Positions 26,436 through 34,624 of a stretch of DNA of 64,000 bases are shown here, one piece after another; within the stretch, counting starts at the first letter, position 1; each line of letters opens with the position of its first letter. The stretch is from assembly GCA_020849475.1 (NCBI GenBank), contig JADLGE010000074.1, forward strand, positions 1-64,000, read 5' to 3'. The position numbers were made by a program, and so were the translations under genes. Below the pieces are notes generated by a model that was not told the DNA's origin, did no database searches, and saw only the letters and a program-made list of their open reading frames with translations. This DNA is from Gammaproteobacteria bacterium. Its GTDB lineage: Bacteria; Pseudomonadota; Gammaproteobacteria; Ga0077536.

Positions 26436-27653
26436 ATGACGGAACTGACCAACGCCCAACGCTACGCGCGCGGCATCGACGTACTGCGACGTATCGGTGG
26501 ACCCGATTACGACGTGCAATTGAAAGCCGCGGCCGAGACCGCGCCAGACCTCGCGCGGCTGACTGTCGAATTCGCCTATGGCGATGTCATTGCGCGTGAC
26601 GGTCTCGCCCTGCCGCTGCGCCAGGTGGTGACGGTCGCCGCACTGCTCGGTCATCGCAATGCCGAAAGACAACTGCGCTATCACATGGTCGGTTATCTCA
26701 ATGCCGGCGGTGAACCACGCACGCTGATTGAACTCTTGTTCGTCAGTATCGCGGTGCTGGGCTTCCCGGTCGCGATTCACGCCATCGCACTGCTGCGCGA
26801 CATCTTCAAGGAGCGCGGCATCGAGCAGGCGCGCGTCGCGCCGCGAGAGGACGACGGCAGCGCGAGCTTTGCCGCGGGTCGCGCGGCGATGGCGCGCATG
26901 CTCGGCGACGCCGATGCCAGCGAGGCCGAATGGCAGGCGCAGAGCGCGGTCTTCGCGCAGTGGACGGTGGCCTTCGAATACGGCGAAATCTTCAGCCGCG
27001 AAGGCTTGGACGCGCGCACCCGCGAACTCGCCATCGTCACCATGATCGCGACCGCCGGCAATCGCGTCGTGGCGCTGGAGCGGCATGTCGAATGTGCGCT
27101 ACGCGCCGGCGTCAGCACAACCGAATTGACCGAAGCGTTCATGCAACTGGCCATCTACGCCGGCTTTCCGACCGCGCTCAATGCCATCACCACCGCCACG
27201 GCCGTCTTCAAACGCGGTGTGGCGCATGGCGCCGCCGCACCGGCCTCCGTCGGCGCGGCGCCCATGGAAAAACGCGACGCGCGCCACGCGCGCGGCCTCG
27301 AAGTGATGAGTCAGACTTCGCGCAGCGCCGGCGCCACGGTCATCGCGGCTTTCGACGACCTCGCGCCCGACATCGGCCATGCCATCCTCGAGCATGCCTA
27401 TGGCGATGTGTTTGCGCGCGACGCGATTTCGCTGCGCACGCGCGAACTGGCCGCCTGCGCGGCCTTCGCAGCGGTCGGCAATCAAGTGATGGCAACACCG
27501 CTGCGCGTGCATGTGCTGGCGGCGCTCAATACCGGCGCGACGCGCGCCGAGATCACCGAGGTGCTGCTCAACCTCGTGCCCCACTGCGGCTATCCGCTCG
27601 TCGAGCACGCCCTGCGCATCGCCAACGAGGTATTTGCCACCGCCGCCCCCTGA
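26436..27653 (+). CDS. Protein of three tandem carboxymuconolactone-decarboxylase (CMD) domains
   Basis: 405 residues from the ATG at 26436. Three repeats of the CMD/AhpD-like fold are visible at ~25-135, ~165-270 and ~300-400. Each has the same order: a FAYGDV/FEYGEI/HAYGDV start, then RQVVTVAALL / RELAIVTMIA / RELAACAAFA, then a histidine (YHMVGYLNAG, RHVECALRAG, VHVLAALNTG), then a GFP/GFP/GYP end. CMD proteins are usually single ~130-residue subunits that assemble as hexamers, so a triple repeat could form a pseudo-hexamer from two chains. There is no CxxC peroxidatic pair, so an AhpD-like peroxidase role is unlikely; lactone decarboxylation or a related reaction is more likely. It follows the Old Yellow Enzyme gene. 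Confidence 0.85.
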   Translation: MTELTNAQRYARGIDVLRRIGGPDYDVQLKAAAETAPDLARLTVEFAYGDVIARDGLALPLRQVVTVAALLGHRNAERQLRYHMVGYLNAGGEPRTLIELLFVSIAVLGFPVAIHAIALLRDIFKERGIEQARVAPREDDGSASFAAGRAAMARMLGDADASEAEWQAQSAVFAQWTVAFEYGEIFSREGLDARTRELAIVTMIATAGNRVVALERHVECALRAGVSTTELTEAFMQLAIYAGFPTALNAITTATAVFKRGVAHGAAAPASVGAAPMEKRDARHARGLEVMSQTSRSAGATVIAAFDDLAPDIGHAILEHAYGDVFARDAISLRTRELAACAAFAAVGNQVMATPLRVHVLAALNTGATRAEITEVLLNLVPHCGYPLVEHALRIANEVFATAAP

Positions 27654-27767
27654 GACCACCGCGACGCTCGCATCGCCGTATTGTGCAGACCTTCACACTA
27701 CGCAGCCGCGCGCCGCACGCTGCCCGTGCCTACCATGGGCCAAGAACAACATCAGGGAGACTTCACC

Positions 27768-28478
27768 ATGGATAAGCACTGGGCGCAGGGCGCTTTGCTT
27801 GCAAGCCTGCTCGCTTCATCACTGGCCGCCAACGCGGCATCACTCTACGACTTCAACGGCAATCTCGATGACAGCCTCGGCAGCGGTCCGACGCTGGTCG
27901 CTCATGGCGGCAGCGTGGTGGGCGGGAATTATGTCTTTGGCGGCAACCAGGGCCTGACATTGGAATTAAGCGGTGTCGACGCGGCCAGCTACGATCTCAC
28001 CCTGCGCTTTTCTTTCGAGAGCGTTGGCGCGGGCGTGAGCTGGCGCAAGATAGTCGACTTCGAAGGGCGCGACACCGACGAAGGCCTGTACAGCTTCGCC
28101 AGTCACCTGCAGTTCGTCGAACACGCCGGCGGCCCGCAGCACTTCATCGACAGCCCTGTGTCGAGCTTCGCTCCCAATCAGCCGCTGACTCTGCGCATCA
28201 CGCGTGACGGCGGCAGTGGCCTGTTCACGGCCTTCATCAACGGCATTGAAGAATTATCTTTCATCGATAGCAACGGGCGCGCGGTCTTCAACACCGGCAA
28301 GGCCAATTTCTTCATCGATGATATCGACACCTGCTGTGAGTTCTCGGCCGGCAGCGCCGAATTCATCGCGGTCAACGTCGCGCCGGTGCCGGCGCCCGCA
28401 TCACTGCCACTGCTGGTCTCGAGCGTGGCGCTGCTGGCCTTGCGCGCGAGACGTCGTGATGCGGGGATCGGGGCTTAA
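27768..28478 (+). CDS. Exported LamG-like protein with PEP-CTERM-type sorting tail
   Basis: 236 residues. The start ATG at 27768 has GGGAG nine bases upstream and gives a signal peptide (MDKHWAQGALLASLLASSLAANA). The middle (SLYDFNGNLDDSLGSGPTL cut across the sheet, then FSFESVGAG and ITRDGGSG) resembles a concanavalin-A/LamG beta-sandwich, with LYDFNG-NLDD as the usual opening. The end is VPAPAS, a hydrophobic stretch and a basic RARRR cluster: a PEP-CTERM-like sorting signal processed by exosortase. The protein is probably surface-exposed or in an extracellular matrix. A vicinal CC occurs at about residue 195. A REP copy follows. Confidence 0.78.
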   Translation: MDKHWAQGALLASLLASSLAANAASLYDFNGNLDDSLGSGPTLVAHGGSVVGGNYVFGGNQGLTLELSGVDAASYDLTLRFSFESVGAGVSWRKIVDFEGRDTDEGLYSFASHLQFVEHAGGPQHFIDSPVSSFAPNQPLTLRITRDGGSGLFTAFINGIEELSFIDSNGRAVFNTGKANFFIDDIDTCCEFSAGSAEFIAVNVAPVPAPASLPLLVSSVALLALRARRRDAGIGA

Positions 28479-28486
28479 GCGCTGGC

Positions 28487-28512
28487 GAATATCAGACTGA
28501 AGTCTGACATTC
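28487..28512. repeat. REP-like palindrome (short form)
   Basis: Core TCAGACT-GA-AGTCTGA flanked by GAAT and ATTC, one mismatched pair. Member of the family at 21293-21320 in the opposite orientation, lying 8 bp after the stop of the PEP-CTERM-like gene. Confidence 0.8.
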
Positions 28513-28528
28513 GACGGGGCGCGCAGCC

Positions 28529-28558
28529 TCGAAGGTGCGAATGAATTCGCACCTTCGA
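28529..28558. repeat. Second, unrelated palindrome in the same gap
   Basis: Perfect 30-bp palindrome: arm TCGAAGGTGCGAAT, centre GA, complementary arm. It has the same architecture (13-14-bp arms with a 2-nt centre) as the REP family but a different sequence, and ends 8 bp before the stop codon of the convergent AcoR-type gene. It may be a second REP class or a bidirectional terminator; no T-run is present. Confidence 0.7.
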
Positions 28559-28565
28559 CGGACGT

Positions 28566-30536
28566 TTATTCCAGCGAATATTCCACCAGCTTGCGATACA
28601 GAGTGCTGCGCGAAATGCCCAGCGCCCGTGCCACCCGCGAGCGATTGCCGGCCTGGGCGACCAGTTCGCGCGCAATGGCATCGCGTTCGAGATCGGCGAT
28701 GGTCTGCAGTGATGCCGCCGGCGCCGGCCGGGTGACGGCGAGGTCGGGCGGCAGGTCGGCGCTGCACAAGAGATCGTTTTCCGACAGCACGTACATGCTC
28801 TCGACCACCGCGCGCAGTTCACGCACATTGCCCGGCCAGCCATGGCCTTCCAGCACCGCACGCAAATCGTCGCCGATGCGCTTCGGCCCCAGGCCGTATT
28901 GCTCATTCAATTCGTGGATGAAGGTCTCGGCGAGGCTCACAATATCGCCGGCGCGTTCGCGCAGTGGCGGGATCGCCAACAGCAGCACCCGCAGCCGATA
29001 GTAGAGATCGCGCCGGAAACGCCCCTCCGCCACCGCCGCTTCGAGATCCTGATCCGCTGCCGCGATGACGCGCACCGACAGCGGCCGTTCGCGACTGCCG
29101 CCGAGGCGCAATACGCTCTGCTCCTGCACCAGGCGTAACAACTGCACCTGCAACTCGGCCGGCAGCGCGCCAACTTCATCGAGGAACAAGGTGCCACCAT
29201 CGGCTTCTTCGAATTTGCCGCCCTGGCCCTTGGGCAGAGCACCGTTAAAGGCCCCGCCTTCGTAGCCGAGCAATTCGCTGGCCGCGGTCTCGCGATTGAG
29301 CACGTCGCATTTGATCGCCACGAACGGTCCGCGTGCGCGGCCGGACGCATCGTGTATGGCGCGCGCCAGCGCCAGCTTGCCACTGCCGGTTTCGCCGAGC
29401 ATCAGCACCGGCGCGGCGGCGCGCGCAACGCGCAGCGCCTGGCGCTTGAGGTCGCTCATGGCCGGGCTGTCGCCGACGATGCTGCGGAATTTTTCCGCCC
29501 ATTCGCCGGGCGCACCGACGATGCCGCCCTGCGCGCCGGCCTTGCTGGCGGTGGCGCGCCGAATACCGTCCAGCACCAGCAGGCCGCCCTGCCACTCGTT
29601 GCCGTTGCCGTAGCCTTCGAGCGCCAGGGCGCGCAGTTGCGCCGGCAGGTTGCGCAGGCAATCACCGGCAGTCGCGCCGCGCTCGAGTTCGACGAGCGGC
29701 GTACCGCGTTGCAGTCGATCGAGCAGGGCGTGATCACGAAACAGCGATTGCGCGTGACCGTTGCTGGTGACGATGCGGCCCTTGCGGTCGAGCAACATCA
29801 GCGCGTGGTGCGACCAGCGCGGAAAATTCGATTGATACCACTGCATGAGCTGCACGTTGCGCGCGAGTTCGCGTGCATGCAGGGTCTGTTCGACCTGGTG
29901 CGCGGCGGCGGTGGCCAGGGCCAGTGAATGGCCGTGCTGGGTGGCGCCGAAAGTGGTGACGTCGACGACCCCGATCAAGGAACCATCGACGCTGTCGCGC
30001 ACCGGCACCGCGGCACAGGCCCAGTCCTTGGCGATGGCGCAGAAGTGTTCGACGCTTTCCACCTCGGCGGCCTGACCGATTTCAATGGCGGTGCCGACCG
30101 CATTGGTGCCGGCGCCCGGCTCGCTCCATTCGTAGCCGGCACGAATGAAGATCTCGGCGGCGCGGTCCTTGACGCTGGGACTGCCGCTGACGTCGAGGAT
30201 GACGCCCCGCGGATCGGTCACCAGCAGCATGCCCTCGGTGTCGTTGAGCAGGTCGGCCAGCAGACGCCAGGTGTTCTGCGAAGCGAGCAGCAGCTCATGA
30301 TTGATTTCGCGCAGGCCCTCGAGGCGCGCCTCGTCATCGACCGCGCACGGCGGCAAGGTCGAGCCGGGTTCGATGCCATGCTGCAGGCAGCGCCGCCACG
30401 ACTCGCTGACCAGATCGCGCAGGCCCGGGTCGACCAGTTGACCACTGCTGGCCATGGCCTCCCAGGCGCGTTCGACCTTGTTGCGATAAAGCTTGCTGGA
30501 CTGGCGCCGGGTGCGCCCGAGATCGGCTTGTTGCAT
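28566..30536 (-). CDS. AcoR-type sigma-54-dependent transcriptional activator
   Basis: 656 residues. Residues ~35-300 include a GAF-type sensor region (GAGTNAVGTAIEIG, VESVEHFC, CAAVPVRDS, GVVDVTTFG), as in AcoR/MimR activators that sense small metabolites. Next is a PAS-like part, then the AAA+ domain with Walker A GETGSGK, GAFNGA in place of the usual GAFTGA loop, and Walker B GTLFLDEVG. It ends in a Fis-type helix-turn-helix (NRSRVARALGISRSTLYRKL). The start is the ATG at 30536, the first placing MQQADLGRTRRQ in the family-typical position. It is divergent from the LLM monooxygenase, whose upstream region shows a -24/-12 element and dyads, so that gene is the likely target. Confidence 0.9.
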   Translation of the reverse strand: MQQADLGRTRRQSSKLYRNKVERAWEAMASSGQLVDPGLRDLVSESWRRCLQHGIEPGSTLPPCAVDDEARLEGLREINHELLLASQNTWRLLADLLNDTEGMLLVTDPRGVILDVSGSPSVKDRAAEIFIRAGYEWSEPGAGTNAVGTAIEIGQAAEVESVEHFCAIAKDWACAAVPVRDSVDGSLIGVVDVTTFGATQHGHSLALATAAAHQVEQTLHARELARNVQLMQWYQSNFPRWSHHALMLLDRKGRIVTSNGHAQSLFRDHALLDRLQRGTPLVELERGATAGDCLRNLPAQLRALALEGYGNGNEWQGGLLVLDGIRRATASKAGAQGGIVGAPGEWAEKFRSIVGDSPAMSDLKRQALRVARAAAPVLMLGETGSGKLALARAIHDASGRARGPFVAIKCDVLNRETAASELLGYEGGAFNGALPKGQGGKFEEADGGTLFLDEVGALPAELQVQLLRLVQEQSVLRLGGSRERPLSVRVIAAADQDLEAAVAEGRFRRDLYYRLRVLLLAIPPLRERAGDIVSLAETFIHELNEQYGLGPKRIGDDLRAVLEGHGWPGNVRELRAVVESMYVLSENDLLCSADLPPDLAVTRPAPAASLQTIADLERDAIARELVAQAGNRSRVARALGISRSTLYRKLVEYSLE

Positions 30537-30667
30537 AGGAAACCCTGGGCCAGCCGACGCTGGCGTGAGATGCGCCGTGGGGCGCAGTCGCTGTATCGAG
30601 GATGCGCTGCAGTATGGTGTGCGCTGCCGAACGGGGCAACGCGCACGACTGCCCGAGGGCGGCACAA

Positions 30668-30706
30668 TGTCCCAGATTGCGACAGTTTTTGTGTCAGGGC
30701 GGGACA
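30668..30706. promoter_or_regulatory. Paired dyads, candidate activator-binding sites
   Basis: Two dyads with the same outer half-sites: TGTCCCAGATTGCGACA (30668-30684) and TGTCAGGGCGGGACA (30692-30706), both TGTC...GACA. They lie between the AcoR-type activator and the LLM gene, about 50-75 bp upstream of the start predicted from the -24/-12 element. They are candidates for the upstream activator sites of the divergent regulator. Confidence 0.5.
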
Positions 30707-30722
30707 GGCGCGCCCAGCGCAG

Positions 30723-30738
30723 CGGCGCCCGCCTTGCG
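30723..30738 (+). promoter_or_regulatory. Candidate sigma-54 (-24/-12) promoter for the LLM gene
   Basis: CGGCGCCCGCCTTGCG has GG and GC separated by exactly 10 bp and agrees with TGGCACG-N4-TTGC at GGC, one C and TTGC. It lies in the 313-bp gene-free interval 30537-30849, about 110 bp before the LLM start codon. The region is GC-rich, so a chance match is possible, but an activator of the sigma-54 class is encoded next door. Confidence 0.45.
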
Positions 30739-30849
30739 GCCGGATACCACCGGAGTACGGTGCGCCGTCACGGGCCGCGGCGCCTGCGCCGCCCGGCGCG
30801 ATGCGCGCCGGCCCAGCCTCAATCAACGCAAACTTCGAGGAAAACCCCC

Positions 30850-32073
30850 ATGGAAGTCGGAGCCTTCTACCTGCCGTCCGTCGGCCGCAAACATGAAATC
30901 GTGGCCGGCATGGCCGGCAAGCGAACCGATCTGTACCAGCGCATGCTGGCTGAAATCACCGAACAAGTGCGCTACATGGACGGCCATGGCTACTACGGCG
31001 CCGGCTTCACCGAGCACCACTTCCATGTCGAAGGCGAAGAAGTGTCGACCAACCCGGTGATGCTCGACCTCTACTTCGGCCTCAAGACCGAGCGCATGAA
31101 GTTCGGCCAGCTCGGCAACGTGCTGCCCTCGCAGAACCCAATCAACCTGGCGGAAAACATCGCCATGCTGTCGCAGATGCTGGAAGGGCGCGTGTTCGCC
31201 GGATTTGCACGCGGCTACCAGCCGCGCTGGGTGAACGTGCTCGGCCAGCAGGTCGGGCTCGGCACGCCCGGTACGGGCTCGGACTACGAAGAGCTCAAGC
31301 GCTCCCTGTTCGAAGAGCACTTCGACATCCTGCAGAAGGCCTGGACCGAGGACACCTTCAACTTCCAGGGCAAGCACTGGCAGATCCCGACGCCGAACAT
31401 CAAGTGGCCGGCGGCCGAGGTCACGCGCAAATACGGTCGCGGCATCAACGACAATGACGAGATCAGCGAAATCGGCATCGCGCCGCCGACCTTCGAGAAA
31501 CGCATTCCCGATCTGTTCATGCCGTTCGCCACGTCCGAGCGTTCGATCAAATGGGGCATGGAGCGCGGCATCGTGCCGGTCACCATCATGACCCACCTCG
31601 ATGTCGTCAAAGAGCATTTCATCGCTGGCATGGAAGCCGCCAATGCGGCCGGCAAGAACTACAAGTTCGGCCAAGGCATGGCCATGAGCCGTGAGATCAT
31701 CGTCGCCGACACCGATGCCGAAGCCGAAGCCATCGCACGCGAAGCCGGCAGCTTCATCTGGAACAACTTCTTCGTGCCGTTTGGCTTCAATGCCGCGGTC
31801 GCGGCGCCGGGCGAAGGGCCGTTCGATCCGCCGGCATGCTTCGAGACCTTGTCGGACCGCGGCCTCGTGATTCACGGCAGCGTCGACACCGTCAACCGCA
31901 AGCTCGAAGCGTTGCTGAAAGTGTTGCCGGTCGATTACTTCTGGATGTTCATCTACAACCACATGCCGCAGGACGCGTGCATGCGCAGCCTCGAACTCTT
32001 GACCGAGAAGGTGTGGCCGAACTTCACGGACAAGATAGGCGCGGGCGCCGCGCGCGCGCGCTCGGCCGGCTGA
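30850..32073 (+). CDS. LLM-class flavin-dependent monooxygenase
   Basis: 407 residues of the bacterial luciferase-like TIM-barrel family (F420/FMN-dependent oxidoreductases and two-component monooxygenases). Family landmarks: the strand start MEVGAFYLPS, GFTEHHF near residue 55, the QNPINLAENIAMLSQMLEGR segment split over two elements, and VFAGFARGYQP, a typical flavin-phosphate region. The start ATG at 30850 has GAGGAA eight bases upstream. Such enzymes often need a separate flavin reductase; one is encoded at 17569-18201 but there is no evidence they work together. Control by the divergent AcoR-type activator is likely. Substrate unknown; a terminal or sulfur-containing alkane, ketone or similar compound would suit the regulator class. 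Confidence 0.9.
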   Translation: MEVGAFYLPSVGRKHEIVAGMAGKRTDLYQRMLAEITEQVRYMDGHGYYGAGFTEHHFHVEGEEVSTNPVMLDLYFGLKTERMKFGQLGNVLPSQNPINLAENIAMLSQMLEGRVFAGFARGYQPRWVNVLGQQVGLGTPGTGSDYEELKRSLFEEHFDILQKAWTEDTFNFQGKHWQIPTPNIKWPAAEVTRKYGRGINDNDEISEIGIAPPTFEKRIPDLFMPFATSERSIKWGMERGIVPVTIMTHLDVVKEHFIAGMEAANAAGKNYKFGQGMAMSREIIVADTDAEAEAIAREAGSFIWNNFFVPFGFNAAVAAPGEGPFDPPACFETLSDRGLVIHGSVDTVNRKLEALLKVLPVDYFWMFIYNHMPQDACMRSLELLTEKVWPNFTDKIGAGAARARSAG

Positions 32074-32080
32074 GGCCCGA

Positions 32081-32102
32081 GGGCGGAGCCCCGGCTCCGC
32101 CC
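32081..32102 (+). terminator. Hairpin after the LLM gene, possible terminator
   Basis: A 10-bp stem GGGCGGAGCC/GGCTCCGCCC with a 2-nt loop begins 8 bp after the LLM stop codon. The following TTCGTGCC is not a strong T-run, so termination may be weak or Rho-assisted. Confidence 0.5.
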
Positions 32103-32128
32103 TTCGTGCCGGTCAATTCGTGCTCTTG

Positions 32129-32198
32129 AATGTCAGACTGAAGTCTGAGCCACAGAATCAGTGGATTTAATGTGGGTCAGACTTCAGTCTGACATTCA
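32129..32198. repeat. Inverted pair of REP-like palindromes (BIME-like)
   Basis: Copies at 32129-32154 and 32171-32198 face each other across a 16-nt spacer. Each is a hairpin on its own, and since they are inverted copies they can also fold into one stem of about 26 bp. The pair lies between the LLM gene and the TonB receptor operon. Confidence 0.85.
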
Positions 32199-32255
32199 TT
32201 CCCTCCTACAATCAGCGTCGTGACCCCTGCCCACTTCGACTGAGACCGCCCCCGC

Positions 32256-34622
32256 ATGCATCGTCCGACCCATTGGCGCCTGGCGTGGCTGTCCGTGCTG
32301 TTACCGCTGTCCGCCACGGCCGCGGACGCCATTGAAAAGCTCACCGTCAGCGGTTGGCGCGATGGGCAACAGGCAATGCCCCTGCCCAGTGAACTCAGGC
32401 TCGACGGCCCTTTCGGCGATGCCCGCAGCGTGCAGGACACCCCGCGCGCCGTGACCAGCCTGACGCCTGAGTTGATGGAACGCTTCGGTGTGACCGACAT
32501 CCACGACCTGTCGCGCGTCGCGCCCAATCTCTACGGCGCCAACACTTTCGGCATGGCGAGCCTGCCCAGCATTCGCGGCCAGCTCGGCGAGATCTTCGTC
32601 GACGGTCTGCGTCGCCAGGGCGGCAACAATGGTCTCGGCCTGCCGCTGTCCTTCAATGCGTTTGAGCAGCTCAACGTGGTCAAGGGTCCGCCGCCGGTGG
32701 TGCTGGGCGCCACGCAGCGCGTCGGTGGCTTCGTCGAACTCGCGCCCAAGCGCCCGGATCTCGATGCCCGCCACGGCAGTGTGCGCGTACAGGGTGGCAG
32801 CTGGGACCGCTTTCGCGAACAGTTCGATTACTCGACGCCACTGCAAGCGGGACACTCGGCGGTGCGTGTCGCCATCGAAAATCGCAACGAAGACAGCTTC
32901 TACGATCACGGCCGCTACGACAGTCAGGATTTTTACGCTGCCTATCGCCTGCGCCCCGACGGCCAGACACTGCTCGACGCGCACTTCGAATATTTCAACG
33001 TCAACTTCACCGACAACGCCGGCTGGAATCGCGCCACCCAGGATCTGATTGATCATGGACGCTACATCAGCGGCCAGGGCGTCACCGCCGCCGGCTCACG
33101 CGTGCCGGGCGCCGGTGCGGTGGTGAGCCCGAGCGGCGTGGTCGAACTGCCGCGCAGCCGCGTGTATACCGACCCCGACGATCGCAACGGCGCCGACAGT
33201 TATAACGCCGGCCTGCGTCTTTCCCATCGTTTCGACAACGGACTGCGCCTCGAGAACCGCGCGCACTACCAGCATCTCGCGCGCGAGGAAGTGGCACGGA
33301 ACAGTTTCGTCGAAATCATCGACGGCGCCGACACCGTCGAAGACCGCCTGGAACTGATAGCCGACTACGCCTTGCCGCTGCTGGGTCTCGACACCCGCCA
33401 GCAGAGCAACATCGGTGTCGATTTTCGCTTTCACGAGGTGCAGGGTTTCAGCCAGTTCGACACCGAAGCGGACAACCCGGTCGACTTGAGCGGGCCCTTG
33501 CACAACCGCCGCATTCCGCTCAATGCCGCACAGCGCGCCGCACTGGTGGAATTGCGCCCCGGCCTGTTCGTCTCGCCCGGCGCGCAGTACGACCGCAATG
33601 GCGATGGCGCCGGCGATTTCATGCTCTCCGACACCACGGATTCCAGCCACTATCAGCTCGGCCTGTTCCTGCAGCAGGACATGCAGCTGTCGGCGCGCTG
33701 GCGCGCGCTGGTCGGCGCGCGTGGCGACTGGCTGTGGGTGACGGCGCGCGACGGCGCGCCGCCGCCCGGCGTCGACGCCGCCAGCGACAGCGCCCACGCC
33801 CTGCTCGCCAGCACCAACTTCAGCCTGCAGTACCAGTGGCTGCCGTCGCTGACCAGCTATTTCACGGTCAGCTACAGCGAGTCGACGTCCAACAGTCTCG
33901 GCGGCGGCTTCGTGCTCGGCGCCGGCAACCGCATCAATCCCGCCAACTTCAATACCGCCAGCCAACTGTTCGAATTGGGTGTGAAGTTCGCGCCAACCGA
34001 CAGCCCGTGGTATGCGGATGTGGCGCTCTTCGAACAAAGCCGCAGCCTGCGCAATCGCGACGGCAGCAACAGCGGCATCCTGACACGCGGCATCGAAAGC
34101 CAACTGGTGTTGCGTCCGGACCATCACCTCTACGCGTCTGTCGGCGCCAGCTATCTCAACAACCGCTTCGATGATTCCGTGGCGTTCCAGGATTCGCGCA
34201 GCGTCAACGATGCCTTCGACAATTCACGGCCCGATCTCATCGTCGGCACCGGCGTCGGCAGCCCGAGCTTCACGGTGTTCGGCGCCAGCCACCGCCGCGT
34301 GCCGGGTCTGCCCAGCGTGCTGTTGTCGGGACTTGTGAGTTATGAATTCGATAACGGCGTCGGTATGAGCCTCAACGGCCAGTACACCAATGCCTTTCGC
34401 CTGGATTTTCTCAACACCGTGCGCATACGCGAGCAGTTCACGCTCAACGCCGCACTGCATTACTACTGCCGCGCCTTGCGCAGCGATGTGCGCGCCGAGA
34501 TCTTCAATCTCACCGACGAGGAAAATTTCTCGCCGGTGTTCGACGGTGGTTACTTCGGCTCGACCGACGTGTTGCCTGAACTGCCACGCAGTTTCATGAT
34601 CAGCCTCGGTCATCACTTCTGA
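32256..34622 (+). CDS. TonB-dependent outer-membrane receptor
   Basis: 788 residues. A signal peptide (MHRPTHWRLAWLSVLLPLSATAADA) is followed by a plug domain (residues ~50-190: VQDTPRAVTSLTPELMERFG cut over two strands, VAPNLYGAN, SIRGQLGEIFVDGLRRQ, NVVKGPPPVVLGA) and a 22-strand barrel ending in SFMISLGHHF, with the terminal phenylalanine typical of outer-membrane proteins. An obvious TonB box is not clear; EKLTVSGW near the mature N-terminus is a candidate. It resembles siderophore/catecholate receptors, but the ligand is unknown. It opens a five-gene operon: the binding-protein gene starts 2 bp after its stop. It should capture the ligand that the ABC transporter then moves across the inner membrane. 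Confidence 0.92.
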   Translation: MHRPTHWRLAWLSVLLPLSATAADAIEKLTVSGWRDGQQAMPLPSELRLDGPFGDARSVQDTPRAVTSLTPELMERFGVTDIHDLSRVAPNLYGANTFGMASLPSIRGQLGEIFVDGLRRQGGNNGLGLPLSFNAFEQLNVVKGPPPVVLGATQRVGGFVELAPKRPDLDARHGSVRVQGGSWDRFREQFDYSTPLQAGHSAVRVAIENRNEDSFYDHGRYDSQDFYAAYRLRPDGQTLLDAHFEYFNVNFTDNAGWNRATQDLIDHGRYISGQGVTAAGSRVPGAGAVVSPSGVVELPRSRVYTDPDDRNGADSYNAGLRLSHRFDNGLRLENRAHYQHLAREEVARNSFVEIIDGADTVEDRLELIADYALPLLGLDTRQQSNIGVDFRFHEVQGFSQFDTEADNPVDLSGPLHNRRIPLNAAQRAALVELRPGLFVSPGAQYDRNGDGAGDFMLSDTTDSSHYQLGLFLQQDMQLSARWRALVGARGDWLWVTARDGAPPPGVDAASDSAHALLASTNFSLQYQWLPSLTSYFTVSYSESTSNSLGGGFVLGAGNRINPANFNTASQLFELGVKFAPTDSPWYADVALFEQSRSLRNRDGSNSGILTRGIESQLVLRPDHHLYASVGASYLNNRFDDSVAFQDSRSVNDAFDNSRPDLIVGTGVGSPSFTVFGASHRRVPGLPSVLLSGLVSYEFDNGVGMSLNGQYTNAFRLDFLNTVRIREQFTLNAALHYYCRALRSDVRAEIFNLTDEENFSPVFDGGYFGSTDVLPELPRSFMISLGHHF

Positions 34623-34624
34623 TC

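Noticed and set aside
32199-32255. CTGAGA motif before the TonB receptor gene, suggestive of a TPP riboswitch
   Set aside because: The rest of the THI-box (the GGGGTGC and CCTGAT regions) is absent, so it is a chance hexamer.
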